DNA of 64,000 nt from Sclerurus mexicanus (Eukaryota > Chordata > Aves > Passeriformes > Furnariidae). The notes below the pieces were generated by a model. The model made no database searches. It was given only the letters and a program-made list of their open reading frames with translations, and was not told where the DNA came from. Position numbers and translations under genes: made by a program. Shown piece after piece: positions 38,901 to 51,100 of this stretch; position 1 is the first letter of the stretch, and each line of letters opens with the position of its first letter. The stretch spans positions 1,253,523 through 1,317,522 of the forward strand of contig VWZF01000445.1 of the NCBI GenBank assembly GCA_013396755.1, given 5' to 3'.

Positions 38901-41241
38901 GGCTGGGCAGGGGCTGCTATGCAGTGCTCTGGTATCTGGGCCAATACCTAGTTCTTCCGCAGACTTTTGCGTCTATTAAGAATAATGAATATTTAAAAGC
39001 TCCACCACCAGCTCCAATGGGAAAGAAGAGAGACATCTGATGTTCTGATCTGGCTTCTTATATAGACAGTCTTGAATAACACCATGGCAGTTGTGGCCAA
39101 CTGCACTGATGTTACCAATCATTGAATTAGCAGATAATGTTCTCATTACCAGAAGATGCATAACACTGCATGGGTACTCCTACTGAGCATAAGGCTAAAA
39201 CACTGGGTGTAATGGATGCAGAAATATTGTCTTCCATGGGATCAGGATATGCTTTAATAATTATTTTTTTAAACTTAGATCCAAAGCATCCTGCTAGTGT
39301 GTGTTGTAGTGAACCTGTCCTTAAAGCATTCAATACAAAAAAACTCATCATATTTGTTGTGCTTCTTTTGGTGTTTAAAACAGAAGCAAAAAAAGGGTCC
39401 CTTTATCCAAGCTTGGCCATACCTAATTCAGTTTTGTTTGCATCCTGCTGAGACAATCCCACACCCTTGCAGACAGGATGCAGTTAACTATTAGCATCTG
39501 CCAGAGTGAATCAGCAGGATCTACAAAACTTCTCACTGCAGACGGCCATGCACTGCAAATCAAGGAAGGCAAGAGGAAAATGCCTGGTTATATCCCTGAT
39601 TTAGACAAAGCTTAAGTTCCAAAAAATAAGCTGGGTCATTTTTTGGGGGGAAACGATCTCAAAAAACCCCAAAACCAACTACTAAGACAAAACAAAACCA
39701 AACAATAGGGTAATTAGCATATGCCAGAGATTGCAAAAGTATATTGCTTCCTTCCAGTAAATCACAGGGGCACCAGCAAAGCCCAGTAACAACAAATATT
39801 TCAGACCTGTTAGGTTATATAGTTACTTTTTCCTCTCAAGTACACAATTATCATTATTAATACTTTAATTAAATAAGTGTGCTATACATAAAGGAATTGA
39901 TATTTAGTTAGGAACAAACATCTTTTCTATAAACCCTTTGGAAGGCTGGAGTTCTGTTTTGTTGGGTGTGTTTTTCCAGTGAAATTTTATAAGCACGGAA
40001 CTAGAGATGACTCAGAATTTTTATGAAGAGAATTGGGATAAATATTTGCGATAAGACAGAAAGGACAAGTTTATTGCAGAGTCCCACAGTTTTATAAAAA
40101 ATGCTAAAGCTGGAGCTTGTTGAACTCTGGACATTGTATTAGCAGGCAGAGGCTGGGAATACTAATCACAGAAAACTTGCAGTAAATCTGAGAGATAAAC
40201 AACAGGGTCAGGGACTGAAAATTTCTGGCAGATAAGCTTTGTGCCAGAAATGTTTTAGAGATGGTAAAAAATATTGCAAAACTGTCATGAAATAATGGAA
40301 GAGGGCATCACTTTCTTCCCTGAGAAATCTGTTCTCATTTGGGCATGAATCACCACATACTTGAATGTGAGACCCTCTTCTCCCCAGCTGTAAATTACAC
40401 AAGTGCAGTAGCACTCACAGAAAGCACGTGGGTCCAACCAGCAGCAACAGCTGCTAACAAGTCCTTCATGGAATTGTTTCCTATCCTGTTCATACAGCAA
40501 AAGGTGCCAACATGCTGAAACTACATACAGTAGTTAACCAGTAAAAGGAGAAGCTGTTGCGCATACATGAACTTTTCCTCATTATTTACTTTTAAAAGAG
40601 TATCCCCAACACCTCATTGGAAAACCATAGCAGAATACAAAGAGGCAAGGAGCTAACATGAAGGTTGTAGTGCATCTGAGCTGTTTGAAAATAGAAATGA
40701 GATGTGAATTTCACTTACAGTGAAAACCATGGCAATTAAATCACTTTGGTGAACACAATTATTACAATTTTCTGCAAAGAGTCGCTACATTGAAAACAAA
40801 TGAGAAGAGTTTAGATTTATAATCAACAAAGTAAGAATATAACTGTATTAACTTTAAATTAATGCTGTTGTTGGACAGATATGTGCTAGTACTAGACATA
40901 TGAATAAATAATTTGCATAATTTCAAAAAAAGCATGTGAATTTATTGCAAATCAAGAAGAGTGTAAGACTTTTTACATAATTTCAAGGTAATGGGCAGGA
41001 AAATAGGAACTGTAGGCATTCCTCTTAGAGACCTGGGGGACAAAACAAACAATGTCAGGATGAGAACTCTTGGATTAATTCATAATTAAAGCTGGAATCC
41101 TGATGTCTTTACTGTGAAAATGCATTACTTTTTTAAAGGTCCTAAAAATTGTTGCTCCAGGTGACACCCTCACTGCCAAAAACTTGCACTTCAATCTGCA
41201 ATTCCCAAGCTTCAGCTTCCATTTGTCCATTCCCAGTGTAT

Positions 41242-41246
41242 CTCCT
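41242..41246 (+). repeat. Target-site duplication CTCCT, left copy
   Basis: This copy is identical to the right copy just outside the other end of the solo LTR. It marks the integration site and supports the assigned LTR ends. Confidence 0.9.
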
Positions 41247-41373
41247 TGTCGTGGTTTAACTTCAGCCAGCAACCAAGCCCCACAAAGATGCCCACTCACT
41301 CCCCTACCAGCAGGATCGGGAAGAGAATTGGAAGGGTAAAAGCTGGAAAACTCATGGGTTGAGATAAAGACAG

Positions 41374-41379
41374 TTTACT
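41374..41379 (-). promoter_or_regulatory. Variant polyadenylation signal AGTAAA of the LTR
   Basis: On the minus strand this reads AGTAAA, where related copies that I recall have AATAAA. AGTAAA is a known weaker variant signal. It lies downstream of the TATA-like box in the expected R-region position. Confidence 0.5.
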
Positions 41380-41562
41380 AGGAAAAGAGGAAGTTGTGCA
41401 CACAAGCAAATTAAAGCATGGAATTCATTCACTGCTTCCCATGGGCAGGCAGGAGTTCAGTCAACTCCAGAAGAGCAGGGTCCCATCACGCCCTCAACAG
41501 TGACTTGGGAAGACAAACACCGTAACTCAGAATCCTCCTTTCCTCCTTTTCCCCACCCTCCA

Positions 41563-41574
41563 TTTTATATACTA
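41563..41574 (-). promoter_or_regulatory. TATA-like box of the solo LTR
   Basis: Read on the minus strand this is TAGTATATAAAA, about 260 bp inside the LTR 5' end. That is a plausible U3 promoter placed about 190 bp upstream of the AGTAAA signal. Activity is inferred only. Confidence 0.55.
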
Positions 41575-41836
41575 AGCATGATGTCATATGGTCTGGAATA
41601 TCCCTTTGGTCAGTTGGGGTCACCTGTCTCCTTGCTTTGTCTCCTCCCAACCTCCCATGCACACCCAGTCTCCTCGCCAGCGTGACAGTATGAAAAGCAG
41701 GAAAGACCTTGGCTCTGTGTAAGCATTGCTCAGCAATAACAAAAACATCAGCTCTATGTTCAGCTCAAAACCAGGACACAGCCCCATACCAGCCACTGTG
41801 AAGAAAATTAACTCCATCCCAGCCAAAACCAGCACA

Positions 41837-41841
41837 CTCCT
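41837..41841 (+). repeat. Target-site duplication CTCCT, right copy
   Basis: Exact match to the left flank of the LTR. Together the two copies show one intact integration followed by loss of the provirus interior. Confidence 0.9.
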
Positions 41842-42024
41842 AAATTCACCACTCTTGCTGTGAGACAGCTTCTTGCTACATAGGTATTATGTCTACTTTT
41901 AAATGTCCTCTGCAGTGAACTAGATTTCATTTTTTGCTCTCTTGCCAGAAATACTATGATGAAATGTCAGAAAGGAGCCTTTTAGCTGTCTTCTGAGCTC
42001 TTCCCAGCTAGTCAACATACTTGT

Positions 42025-42270
42025 ATGTAAGTGGGGACAACACAATTGCACTGAGTATTCTGGTAGTACTTTCATTAATGCCAGAACACCAAAACAGTAA
42101 TAGCATGGCTATATTTTCATTCAATATGCAGCCCACTGAAATTTGCTAATACCTCACTTGCCATTTCTGGCACCAGCCCATACTGGGAGCTCAGTTCAAG
42201 CTCACGGTCACTGCACCTCCTGGGACCCTGAGTGATTGCCCCCACACCTGCCCAGCCATGCCAGGCAAGC
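42025..42270 (-). mobile_element. Possible ancient CR1 fragment, heavily diverged
   Basis: Scattered blocks resemble the CR1 region between the reverse transcriptase and the 3' end, for example 'gcactgagtattctgg' followed by 'ttaatgcc', then a 'gccatttctggcaccagccc' block. Spacing roughly fits the minus orientation, but identity is low and edges are uncertain. Chance similarity cannot be excluded. Confidence 0.3.
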
Positions 42271-42391
42271 AAGGGCTGTTCACTGCTCATTGGGCCCCAT
42301 CTCTGGCTGTGGTTCTCATGTTATTTTGGGAAAACCATCTTCTCCCATGATAACCCTGGTACTTCTAAATAGCTCATCTGTCTTAACACTT

Positions 42392-42472
42392 CACACAGAA
42401 TGGGCTAAGTTAGAAGGGACCCACAAGGATCATCGAGTCCAACTCTTAGCCCTGCACAGGACCATCTCCACT
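42392..42472 (-). mobile_element. Short CR1 3' end fragment (minus strand)
   Basis: The plus strand starts with 'cacagaatgggctaagttag', then 'aagggacc' and 'aaggatcatcgagtccaact'. That is the reverse complement of the CR1 3' terminus with its octamer-like end. Only about 80 bp remain. It is a strongly 5'-truncated copy with no coding content. Confidence 0.82.
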
Positions 42473-44531
42473 TCATTAACTTCTTGTTCTCTGAAACTCT
42501 GTCAGCAATTATTTTGTTCAACACTGGTAAAATTAAAAGAAAAAAAGCAAACAACAAAAACAGAAGAATGTGGGCTTCCTCACCCTATCTTCTTCATCTC
42601 CCACCATCAATAAGGACAAGCATAATCATTTCAAACAAAACATCTGACCTTGCTCATTGAAACATATTAATTATTATATTTTAATTCATTTAATATATGC
42701 TATAAATATATGCTATACTGATTTCACTTGGTAGTAATTATTTTTCTAATCAGAATGTCACTCTGCCAAAAGTCAGTTGTTTTACTGGAGTCTGTGACAA
42801 CCGTGTTGCCTTTATCACACGGATTTGTAATTTAATTAAAACTGATACCAAAGAAATAAATGAACTGTTTATTATAAAACAATGTTGAATAACGCTCATT
42901 AGAATGAAGGGATTACAGCTTACATTGATTGTTATCATTCTTTTCATGATTTGTTGAGGACTGATAAAACGCCAGCCAATTGAAAGCTACCTAGTGCAGC
43001 CTGTCAATTTATAAACAAACAGACACAACATTAGCTTCTATTGTGTCCCCCATATCTTCTGTAACACTCCCAGAGATGCTGAACTCAAGTGTTTTGGAGA
43101 ACTGCTCAGCCAGTTGTTTCAGCACTCCCAGCTGCATTGCAGAACTGCCGTGTTCAATTGGAGTGGCAGCTGCTTACCAACAATGCTGCTCACACATACC
43201 ACCACATTTCTAGGCACTTGCTCTTCCCTCTGGGTACTGGCATTTGGATTAGTGCATTTGCTGACTAGGTGAAGGAAGGAGAGAATGATGCAATACTTCT
43301 GTTCTTACAAGGGAAACAAAAGGCAACATTTTCAAATTTTTCCAGTGGAACTCAACTCCCAAAATTCAAATCAGTAAACATTCTCTTTCCTTTCTTGAAA
43401 ATAATTGAAGAACAGTGAGTAGCTTTGGAAAAAAGAAACTCAAACCCAAGAGGACAAACACAAGAGAAGAGAGCAAGTAGCACAGGAGGAGACACAGCAG
43501 CAGCTGTGCAGTCCCCCGGGAAATCCCTGTGATTGAATCATGGCTATTGACTTCCCAGCCAGGGCTGAAGCACACGGCAAGGCAGGGCATCCTCTGGGAA
43601 ACAGAAGCCTTTGCTCTGCTGCCAGCCTGAAACCTTTCTCATTGTTGTTAGTCATCTCCAGCAGCTATGTACAGCTACATATTTTACCCTCATGGAGGAA
43701 TGTGACACTTGTCTAAAAACTTTCCAAGGATGACGACATGCACATGCTCACTCCTATGAGTACAAAAATCACACTGAAGAGTAAATGCAGTAAATATGCC
43801 TTCTCTGATCTTGGGATTATGGAACCCAGCCAAGAACTGGAGTTCCCGTCAACACTGATGAAAGATACAAATTTTACAGTATGAGTAGGACATGAGGTGA
43901 ATGGATGCCAAATAATTTATGATATGCACCAGCAAAGGTCAAAGAACCCAAAAGTCTAGTAAGAAACAAGCAAATAAATGACCAGAGTAATACATGCCTA
44001 GACAGAGAGAGCTAACCATAGCTTTTAATAATAGCTTTTTAGTATGCAAATTGAAACAGATAGCCTATTTTGCCAGAAGGATGTGGCTAGTCTAAGATGT
44101 TTCAGAGCAGAAACCAGCAGTCTAAGCAGTGCAGGTATTGCATACTTTCATCTGACCGTTACCTTGAAAATGATAGGACCATGCAGCTTCAATATTCAGA
44201 ATATTATCAGACCTCCAGCCAGATTAAAACAGAATACTACATTTGCCAAACCTCAAGGTAGCTAGAAAATAACTATCCATGCCCAAAATATTTAGATGCT
44301 GGTACGGACTCTCTCCCAGTCACATTGAGAGTTTTTACTGATCACCACATTTCTTCCAAAGTCCAGGAACAAAAATCTGTTCCTCGTGTACCCAGAGGTT
44401 TGAGTCACTTTCACAATCATATGGCAAATGAATGTTCTTAGCTGAGGGACCACTCCCAGTTCCTACCAAGTAAGGGCCCAGACTGCTGTGGCAACACAAG
44501 GGAAAGAGAGCTCTCTCTTGAGTCCAGACAA
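42473..44531. other. Unique noncoding sequence, candidate conserved block
   Basis: No gene or repeat is supported. The part at about 42640-43010 is free of repeats and dense in TAATTA, ATTA and ACAATG-type motifs, which is a composition often seen in conserved developmental enhancers. That is a suggestion only. Confidence 0.45.
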
Positions 44532-44783
44532 GGGTCACCAAGATGATGAGAGGGATGGAGCACCTTTCCTATGAGGAAAGGCTGCGAGAATTTGGTTTGT
44601 TCAGCCTAGAAAAGAGAAGGCTTCGGGGTGAGCTAATTGTGGCCTTCCATCCCTAAAGGTGTTCAAGGCGAGGCTGGATGGGGTCCTGAGCAACCTGGTC
44701 TGGTGGAAGGTGACCATGGCAGGGGGGCTGGAATTAGATGATCTATATGGTCCCTTCCGACCCAAACCATTCTGTGATTCTCT
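44532..44783 (+). mobile_element. CR1 LINE fragment with internal deletion (plus strand)
   Basis: It begins 'aagatgatgagagggatgga', runs through 'ttcagcctagaaaagagaag' and reaches 'attgtggccttcc' at about 44649. It then jumps directly to 'atccctaaaggtgttcaagg', a block that lies roughly 200 bp further on in typical copies. The end is classic, with 'gatgatctatatggtccctt' and 'ccattctgtgattc'. A second small gap of about 8 bp lies near 44713, before 'ccatggcagg'. The 3' half is well preserved, suggesting one of the younger CR1 copies here. Confidence 0.93.
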
Positions 44784-47700
44784 TCATGTCCTCACAATCA
44801 CAGTCCAGTCTTTCAAAACTCCACATGTAGTCGGTCGTGCACACAACAGTACCTTTACCATTGTCACACATATGGCTTTACCTATGCACCACACACCAAC
44901 AAAACAGCACAGTGAGGCTGAAGCTGTGAACAAAAACAATGGGGGATAAACCTGTTGAGAGATGAAGACAAAAAGATGTCTCCCTGCATTGCTAAGAGCC
45001 TAATTTTGACACCTGATCAGTGTTCCTCAGAGTTCCCTGAAAACAAAGAGGTTTCACTTGCTTTCAAAAACATCACCTAAATAGTCTTTGTATCCCAAAA
45101 CAAGAGTAATTTTCTCTGCTGGAAGTAGGAAAAGGGCTGACAAGCACACCACCTTTTACCCAGCTCCAGCCTCTGAAGGAATTTTGCATGGTTACCTACC
45201 CGAGCACCCAGGAGAGTCCTGTGCTTGTCACACCAGCTGTGAAATCCTGAGCTAAACAAAGGAAGGTCAAACATTTTCTACATGGACACTGATGTCACCT
45301 TTTCACAAGGATCAGTCTTGTCACTTTTTTTTTTCTGTTGTTCTCCCTTACAATGATGCCGTATTTCAACTATTACAAGGAAAAAAAAAATAGTAACAGC
45401 CTGTAGGCCAGAAAAAAATTACAATGGAGTGGCAACCTGACACGCTGGAGAGAGGTACAGCTCTTCTCCTTCCCGTCAGCTGGCACTGAGGAAAGCACAG
45501 TCCACAGGAATGACGTCCTGTTTTACATCAGATGTAACCTCTGCAACCAAAACTGAGGCAGGAGTGGTTCAAGAGCTCAAGAGTGTGTTTTGGATCAGTG
45601 CCCTGCCAAAGCAACAGCAGTACTGCAAGAAGGTGAGAGACAAGGTGGAAATGTAAATCTGCAGTCAAGACGAGCAGGGACAGGTGGGATTCCAGTTGAT
45701 TATTCTAACTGTGGGCGACTGCATCTGCAAATGAAAGAGATGATGAAAAGTCTACTGAAGCTCAGTGAAAGTACGATTATAAGAGAGGAATAACAAAAAC
45801 CAGTCTTATCTGTGTCCTTCATGTTCCCTAATGTCATCCTTATAGCTTTCATGCTCCACAAAGGTGTTTCCTTCTCTTTATTTCCAACACCTAAACACTG
45901 CACTGAATTAACCTGCAGCTATGTACAGACTAGTGCCTACATGATTAATCAAGATTTGAACCTGCAGCTATCAGCATTACTACTCATTTTGAGTAGTCTG
46001 AAGGTTTTTCCTCACAAAATGTTCCTTTTGCATCTTCCAAGCTAGCTCTGAATATTTAAAATACATTTCTCTCTTCTCTGACCATACTGCTTTTAAAAAA
46101 ACAAACAAACAAGGAATCAAGTGCTATAAGAACATCTTGGAAAAACTACAGTAGTTTTCATTTTATTCTTCCAATAAATACTCCATTCAGTATTGATTAA
46201 TACTGAATAGTTAATACTACATAATTTCAAGTGCTGTTGTAGAAATTGCTCAGCATAGAGAAAAACCACTGTTTCTGATGGCAGATGGTATTGGTTGTTG
46301 TTGCCTCATGGGAAGGACTTCAAAAACAACCTGCAGCTGCATGTATATTTACTGACGATTCAGACAAAACCTTGAGTAGATTATCCACTGTATTAAACTA
46401 AAGTGGATATTGTCTCCAGAATATTTGTCTGGGATTTCCCTATTGTACGATCATTATTGTGTTAAAACCTTTGTGAATTTATTTCATGGTAAAATGCAAA
46501 ACCAGGAGGAAAAGGGTATGATTTATCTATCTGTAAGGTAATTATCTGCAGACAGACAGATGGTTTGTAGCAGACCATACTTTTCCTTTGAATCCATAAG
46601 TTAGATCTCAGGTCCAGTATTCTGCTCCCCTCTAAAAAACATCACAGATTATCAAGGGTATAGTGCATATTCGAGGGCTCTACAGAAGTGCATCCAGTGA
46701 AATACTGCTGGATCAGTGAGGAAACCAGGAGGGCTTCATCTGCAAGCAAAACCCAGTCTTCCTCCTAAAGCTATATGCAATATGTGCAATTCAGCACAGC
46801 ATCTTTGCTGTGATTTTCTTACAGTTCCATGTACAATGGAGTGAAAAGGAGTTATCCCCTTGTGTGGGAAAACCATGCAAGAGGAAGTAATCTTGTATCT
46901 GTTCATATACTACTTTTGCATTTCCACGTTTACTATGACAATTCATTGTGGTTTCTAACCCTATTACCATATGATAAATGTTTATTGCATTTAAGCTGCA
47001 TGGTAAGTATAGCACCTAGCATACCTAATTATTACAGCCTGCGATCATAACCATAGGAAGCTACATTCCAAAATTGTTCATGGTAGACAACTCCCCCAGT
47101 CCCAGGAACTTCCTCATTAAGACACAATTAGTATGATAAATGGGGATGGTTATTTGGTTACAGGCAATAATGGCACTGGTTTCGCATCACAACATGGGGA
47201 GAAATAATTAAATATTACAAGAAATGATTTAATAATTAATAATAATACCTCAGTCACCTGCAAATAAAGCAGAGGTCCATCCAGATGTTCATTACCAGCT
47301 GCAGTTCAAAGCCAACACGGCCTTTACCTCAAAATAGCTATCTGAATTAATGTAGTAGGCAGAAGGATGAAATCGTGCTTGTCCTTGACAGAAGTGCTGC
47401 AAGGTGCTTGAGACTCGGTATGTACAGTCAAGCTGAAGCTGGAGTTGGTAATCATACTGGCTAAAGCAACTGCAGTCTGAGGTGGCTGTGAGTGCATCCT
47501 CAGTGGCTCCCTAATTCTTAAGTACCATCAAGGCCAGCACCTCACTGCCCACAGAGTGGCCTAAACAGCACTCGAGGATCCAATTTTTTAATATACATTG
47601 AATTAAGGAAGACTATTCTGAGACACGTGGTCAGTACTAGGTTAAATGAAAAGGGATTCACTTTTCTGTCAACTTAATTACAAATACAGCATTATGTAAT

Positions 47701-47854
47701 CTCATTTAATTGTACCCTTCACCTCTTTAACATCTTCAGCCTTCTATCTCAAGCCATCTCTCCTCAGAAAACACCTCCTGCTGACTGAAACTGCCTTCTG
47801 ATAATTAAGCTCAATATCCTCTTTTCTCCCAGGGGTACACGAGACCATGTCAGT
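44784..47854. other. Unique noncoding sequence
   Basis: No gene is supported. A perfect inverted repeat with 10 bp arms and a 4-base loop is at 46185-46208. AT-rich unique stretches near 46380-46560 and 47100-47280 carry several ATTA-type motifs. Frames are short and unrecognised. Confidence 0.45.
46185..46208. repeat. Inverted repeat, 10 bp arms
   Basis: Arms attcagtatt (46185-46194) and aatactgaat (46199-46208) are perfectly complementary around the loop gatt. Such a short AT-rich hairpin can arise by chance. Confidence 0.85.
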
Positions 47855-48125
47855 GTCATAGAAATCAAATGCAACAGGGCTCAGCAACACCTCAAGAGGG
47901 TCACCTAATTCACCTCTTCGTCCCAAAGGCAGGATCAACTTCTTCTAAATTGTTCTTGACAGAAGTTCATTTAATCTGCTCTTAAATCCTCCAGCGGCTC
48001 CACAGCCTCCCTCAGCAATCCAATCTGTGATCAGCCTCCTTTACCATTAGAAAACTTCTCCAAAAGCTCAGGCTACATTTCCTTTACTGTAATTTAGTCC
48101 ATCGCTTCTTGTACCAGTCTGTCGA
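47855..48125 (-). mobile_element. Ancient CR1-like LINE fragment (minus strand)
   Basis: Read on the minus strand, this resembles the 3' part of an old, reptile-type CR1 lineage. Plus-strand landmarks in order are 'catagaaatcaaatgcaaca', 'gagggtcacctaattcacct', 'ctaaattgttcttgacagaa', 'ctcttaaatcctccag', 'ggctccacagcctccctcag', 'ccattagaaaacttctcc' and 'atcgcttcttgtacc'. It is clearly more diverged than the other copies in this window, so it probably predates the radiation of modern birds. No coding potential remains. Confidence 0.65.
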
Positions 48126-51100
48126 AGGTAAAACTGCATCAAGTCAGAGAATTTTTCTTGACTTCATTTACTGCCAACCAACACAAACATACAATCACTG
48201 GTTCACAATGAGGGGGGAAAAAAACCAAACAGAAATCACTGTGCAAAAACCTACTTAAACTCCTGTCCTTTCCCTTCCTGCTCTGAAGTACCCTTATTTT
48301 TGCCTTTTTTTTAATCTCAGTGCACCAAAATTCCTCCAGTGAGGCATTGACTGTGTAAGAGGCTGAAGTAATGTAAGGACCCTACGGTCAGTGTCTTCCT
48401 GCCATGCTGCTCCTTAGATTCCCTTTCCCAATACGGGTTGCCCATGAGCCCCAATCTCTCAAGGATGTCCCTGTCCCATCGTGGGTCAACCATGGCCACA
48501 GTCCCTCTGTTGTGTCCTTTCCCCAAGCATGTTCAAGCATGCAGGTTTGTTGATTTCTCCAAACAAACCAGTGCCCATGGGCACACATGACATTCCCTCT
48601 GCAGCCTCACAGCACTTGCAAGCAGGCAGCCACACACTGTGAATGCGGGAGTCACAGGCAGTTCTCTTCAGCCTGAGGGCCCTCACCTCTAGACTCTTAA
48701 CACAGTCGCACTACAGCTGGTGGTCAATACCTGCAGACAGATCCTTGCCTCCCCCATAGTGTTTTTGGCCTCTTTGCCTTTCTTTCCCTCTTCCCAGTGC
48801 TGCTCCTTTGAACAAGCAAAGTGTGGTGCTGATCTTGGGATGCATAGGCAGGATGTGACTTCTGTGCAGGCATCTCTGGAGTTAGCTGGACACAACTCAT
48901 CTCCAACCCAGCCAGAGCCCTGATCTGCTCAGCTGCCCAGAACTGCTGTTCTTATCAGCCCCGTTACTTTTGAAATCAGGCTTTCCTCTTTCATATTTCA
49001 GTTTCATTGCTCCACTGCTGAAAGGTACTTACACATGCACTTAAATACTTTCCTTTGCTTAATCAAAGCCTGTGTACTTGTATGCAAACACACTAATTGC
49101 AGGCAAAATTGCTCTTATGTAAGGCACTACTTGATGTTTTTCATGGAGTTGGAAATGCACAACGAAGACCTTTGCGCCCATTAAACATTTTAGGAAAAGC
49201 TTTTAACTTTGGGTGAGGAAATGTGTCATGGGGAATTTGAGTGCATTATCATCAATATCATCAGAAGAGAAGAATAATTTATTCCTGACAGTTGTCTTTT
49301 ACAGCATGTCATTAGAATGATCCCTTTATAGCACTCATTCATACACATGACATCTTAAGTCATACCCATCCATCTTCCTCAGCAGATAAAAGACTATCAT
49401 CCTTCTAATATCCCATTTTTTCATTTGAAAGCCTGAGTCAAAAACCATTTCACAAGCCTTAACAAGTCCAGCCTACCAGTTTCCTGGAATCTTCAAGCAC
49501 TGTTTCAGGGCTATCTCTTCTTCTTTCCTTTCTGCCCCCACCCCACTTCCCGCCTCCCAATCTTGTAAAAAAATAATAAGTACAAGAATGCAAGACATTT
49601 CCTGAATTAAGGACTAAGTGAAACAGACCATTTTTCCCAATCCAAATTACTGATAAACACATGATTTTGTCATCAAGAAGCTTGTCTGACCAGATGGAAT
49701 ATACACCTCATCTGTTTGGTTTTCAAAGCCACCCCCACCCCCACAAAATATTCTCTAGTTAGAGAAAACTAACAGCACATATAAGGACAACTGTCTCTCA
49801 GATGCTCAGAACAGACAACAAACCAGCTGTGATTTGGTGACCAGCCTAGTAGAGACTCTTCGCTCTGGTGGTATATAAAATTACCATAATAGTTAATATC
49901 TGATCCCAAGTTCTCCTTGGTCTTATCTTAGATCACTACATTCATTTTCTGCTCATATCTCTCACTAAAGATAAATATCTGTTACCAGAAAGATAAATAT
50001 GCACATCCCACATTGTGCTTTCCTCACTTAAAACAGTCAGGGGAAACCGAGGGTACTCCCACACATCTTTACGTTTCCATAACCTAGAACCATCTTTCTG
50101 CAGCTGACCAGGTTGTTCTAAGTTCAACTCATTTTACATTTTTGTGGCAATTCTCAGTAAACATATATGCTTCCTCTCCTTTGCAAGTAAATATTGTTTC
50201 ACACTTGGATTCTTGACACAACTCTCACTGGTCCGTCATCTTCACACCTGCCTTCTTCAAGAACTGTAACAGTGAGATTTACCATTCCATACACTGTATT
50301 TAGATAGTTAAGGTCCAATCAACATCAACTGAAAACAATGGTATGGTATTAAATCGAACTTGCAGGATGCCTTCCCTTCTTATGAAGACTATTTCACAGA
50401 GTAACTGCATTCAGTCTATGGAAAAACTCCATGTACTGGCTCACAAAGTGCTTCTTTACATACTGTAAGGCTCAGTAGCCCAGTCTGATGTTAATTGTTT
50501 GCATTGCTGGCACTGGATGTCAGCATGCTGTCACTGAAGGAACACATTATTACTATAGGGCTATTAGTACAAAGATTATTTACCAATGGAAGAAAGGTAA
50601 AAGAACCCACTCCAATCTTGTAATATAATTAGCACAGTGTAATAGATAAGAGTTTTAATGCAGAAATCACCTCCTTGATGGTGGAGGGAAACATTAACAT
50701 TTTTCTCTTCTGCTGCAATATTAAAAAAACTGAAGTTTATTCTTCATTCAGCTGAAGGAATCTCTTCACAGCCAAGTCAGTACCACCCAAACAAGAGACA
50801 AAGAATGAAACCTGTACGTTTCAGTAAAGGCAAACCATCAGACTGGTAGCTTGTTCAGTGATGGATAATGAAATGCACATTAATTTCTTGCTACCTCCTG
50901 CTCCAATAGGAAAATGGCAGTGCAAGCCACCATCCTCTCAGTCAGAACATACAAAAAATAAAACAAATACATCCAGAACTCACCTCACTGTGTCTAGCAC
51001 ATGGCTTTGGATCCTAACTTTCAGTCATCCCAAAAGCAATCCTGTCCCTGAATTCACAGGGAAATCTCCCCATATTTTGTGCATACAGAAGTCAGATTTT

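Larger units (their letters stand above)
27130..41246. other. Unique noncoding sequence
   Basis: These 14 kb contain no supported gene and no clear CR1 or LTR copy. Simple sequences are listed separately: (AC)n at 29184, a 3 x 19 bp repeat at 29921 and an A/C-only tract at 35877. Smaller A/C-rich patches occur near 31870 and 39660. Reading frames are short and unrelated to known domains. Confidence 0.5.
41247..41836 (-). mobile_element. Solo LTR of an avian endogenous retrovirus, ERVL-like
   Basis: The element runs from TG to CA and is flanked by a perfect 5 bp target-site duplication, CTCCT, at 41242-41246 and 41837-41841. A 5 bp duplication fits class III (ERVL-type) elements. On the minus strand the order is TGTGCTGGTTTTGGCTGGGA start, a TATA-like box at 41563-41574, a polyadenylation signal AGTAAA at 41374-41379 and a terminal 'gttaaaccacgaca'. 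The sequence matches an LTR family I know as widespread in birds. No internal retroviral genes are present, so recombination between two LTRs has left a solo copy. The intact duplication indicates a fairly well preserved insertion. Confidence 0.92.

Noticed and set aside
42236..42613. 125-codon plus-strand frame
   Set aside because: It runs through a CR1 3' end on the opposite strand and shows no protein similarity that I can name.
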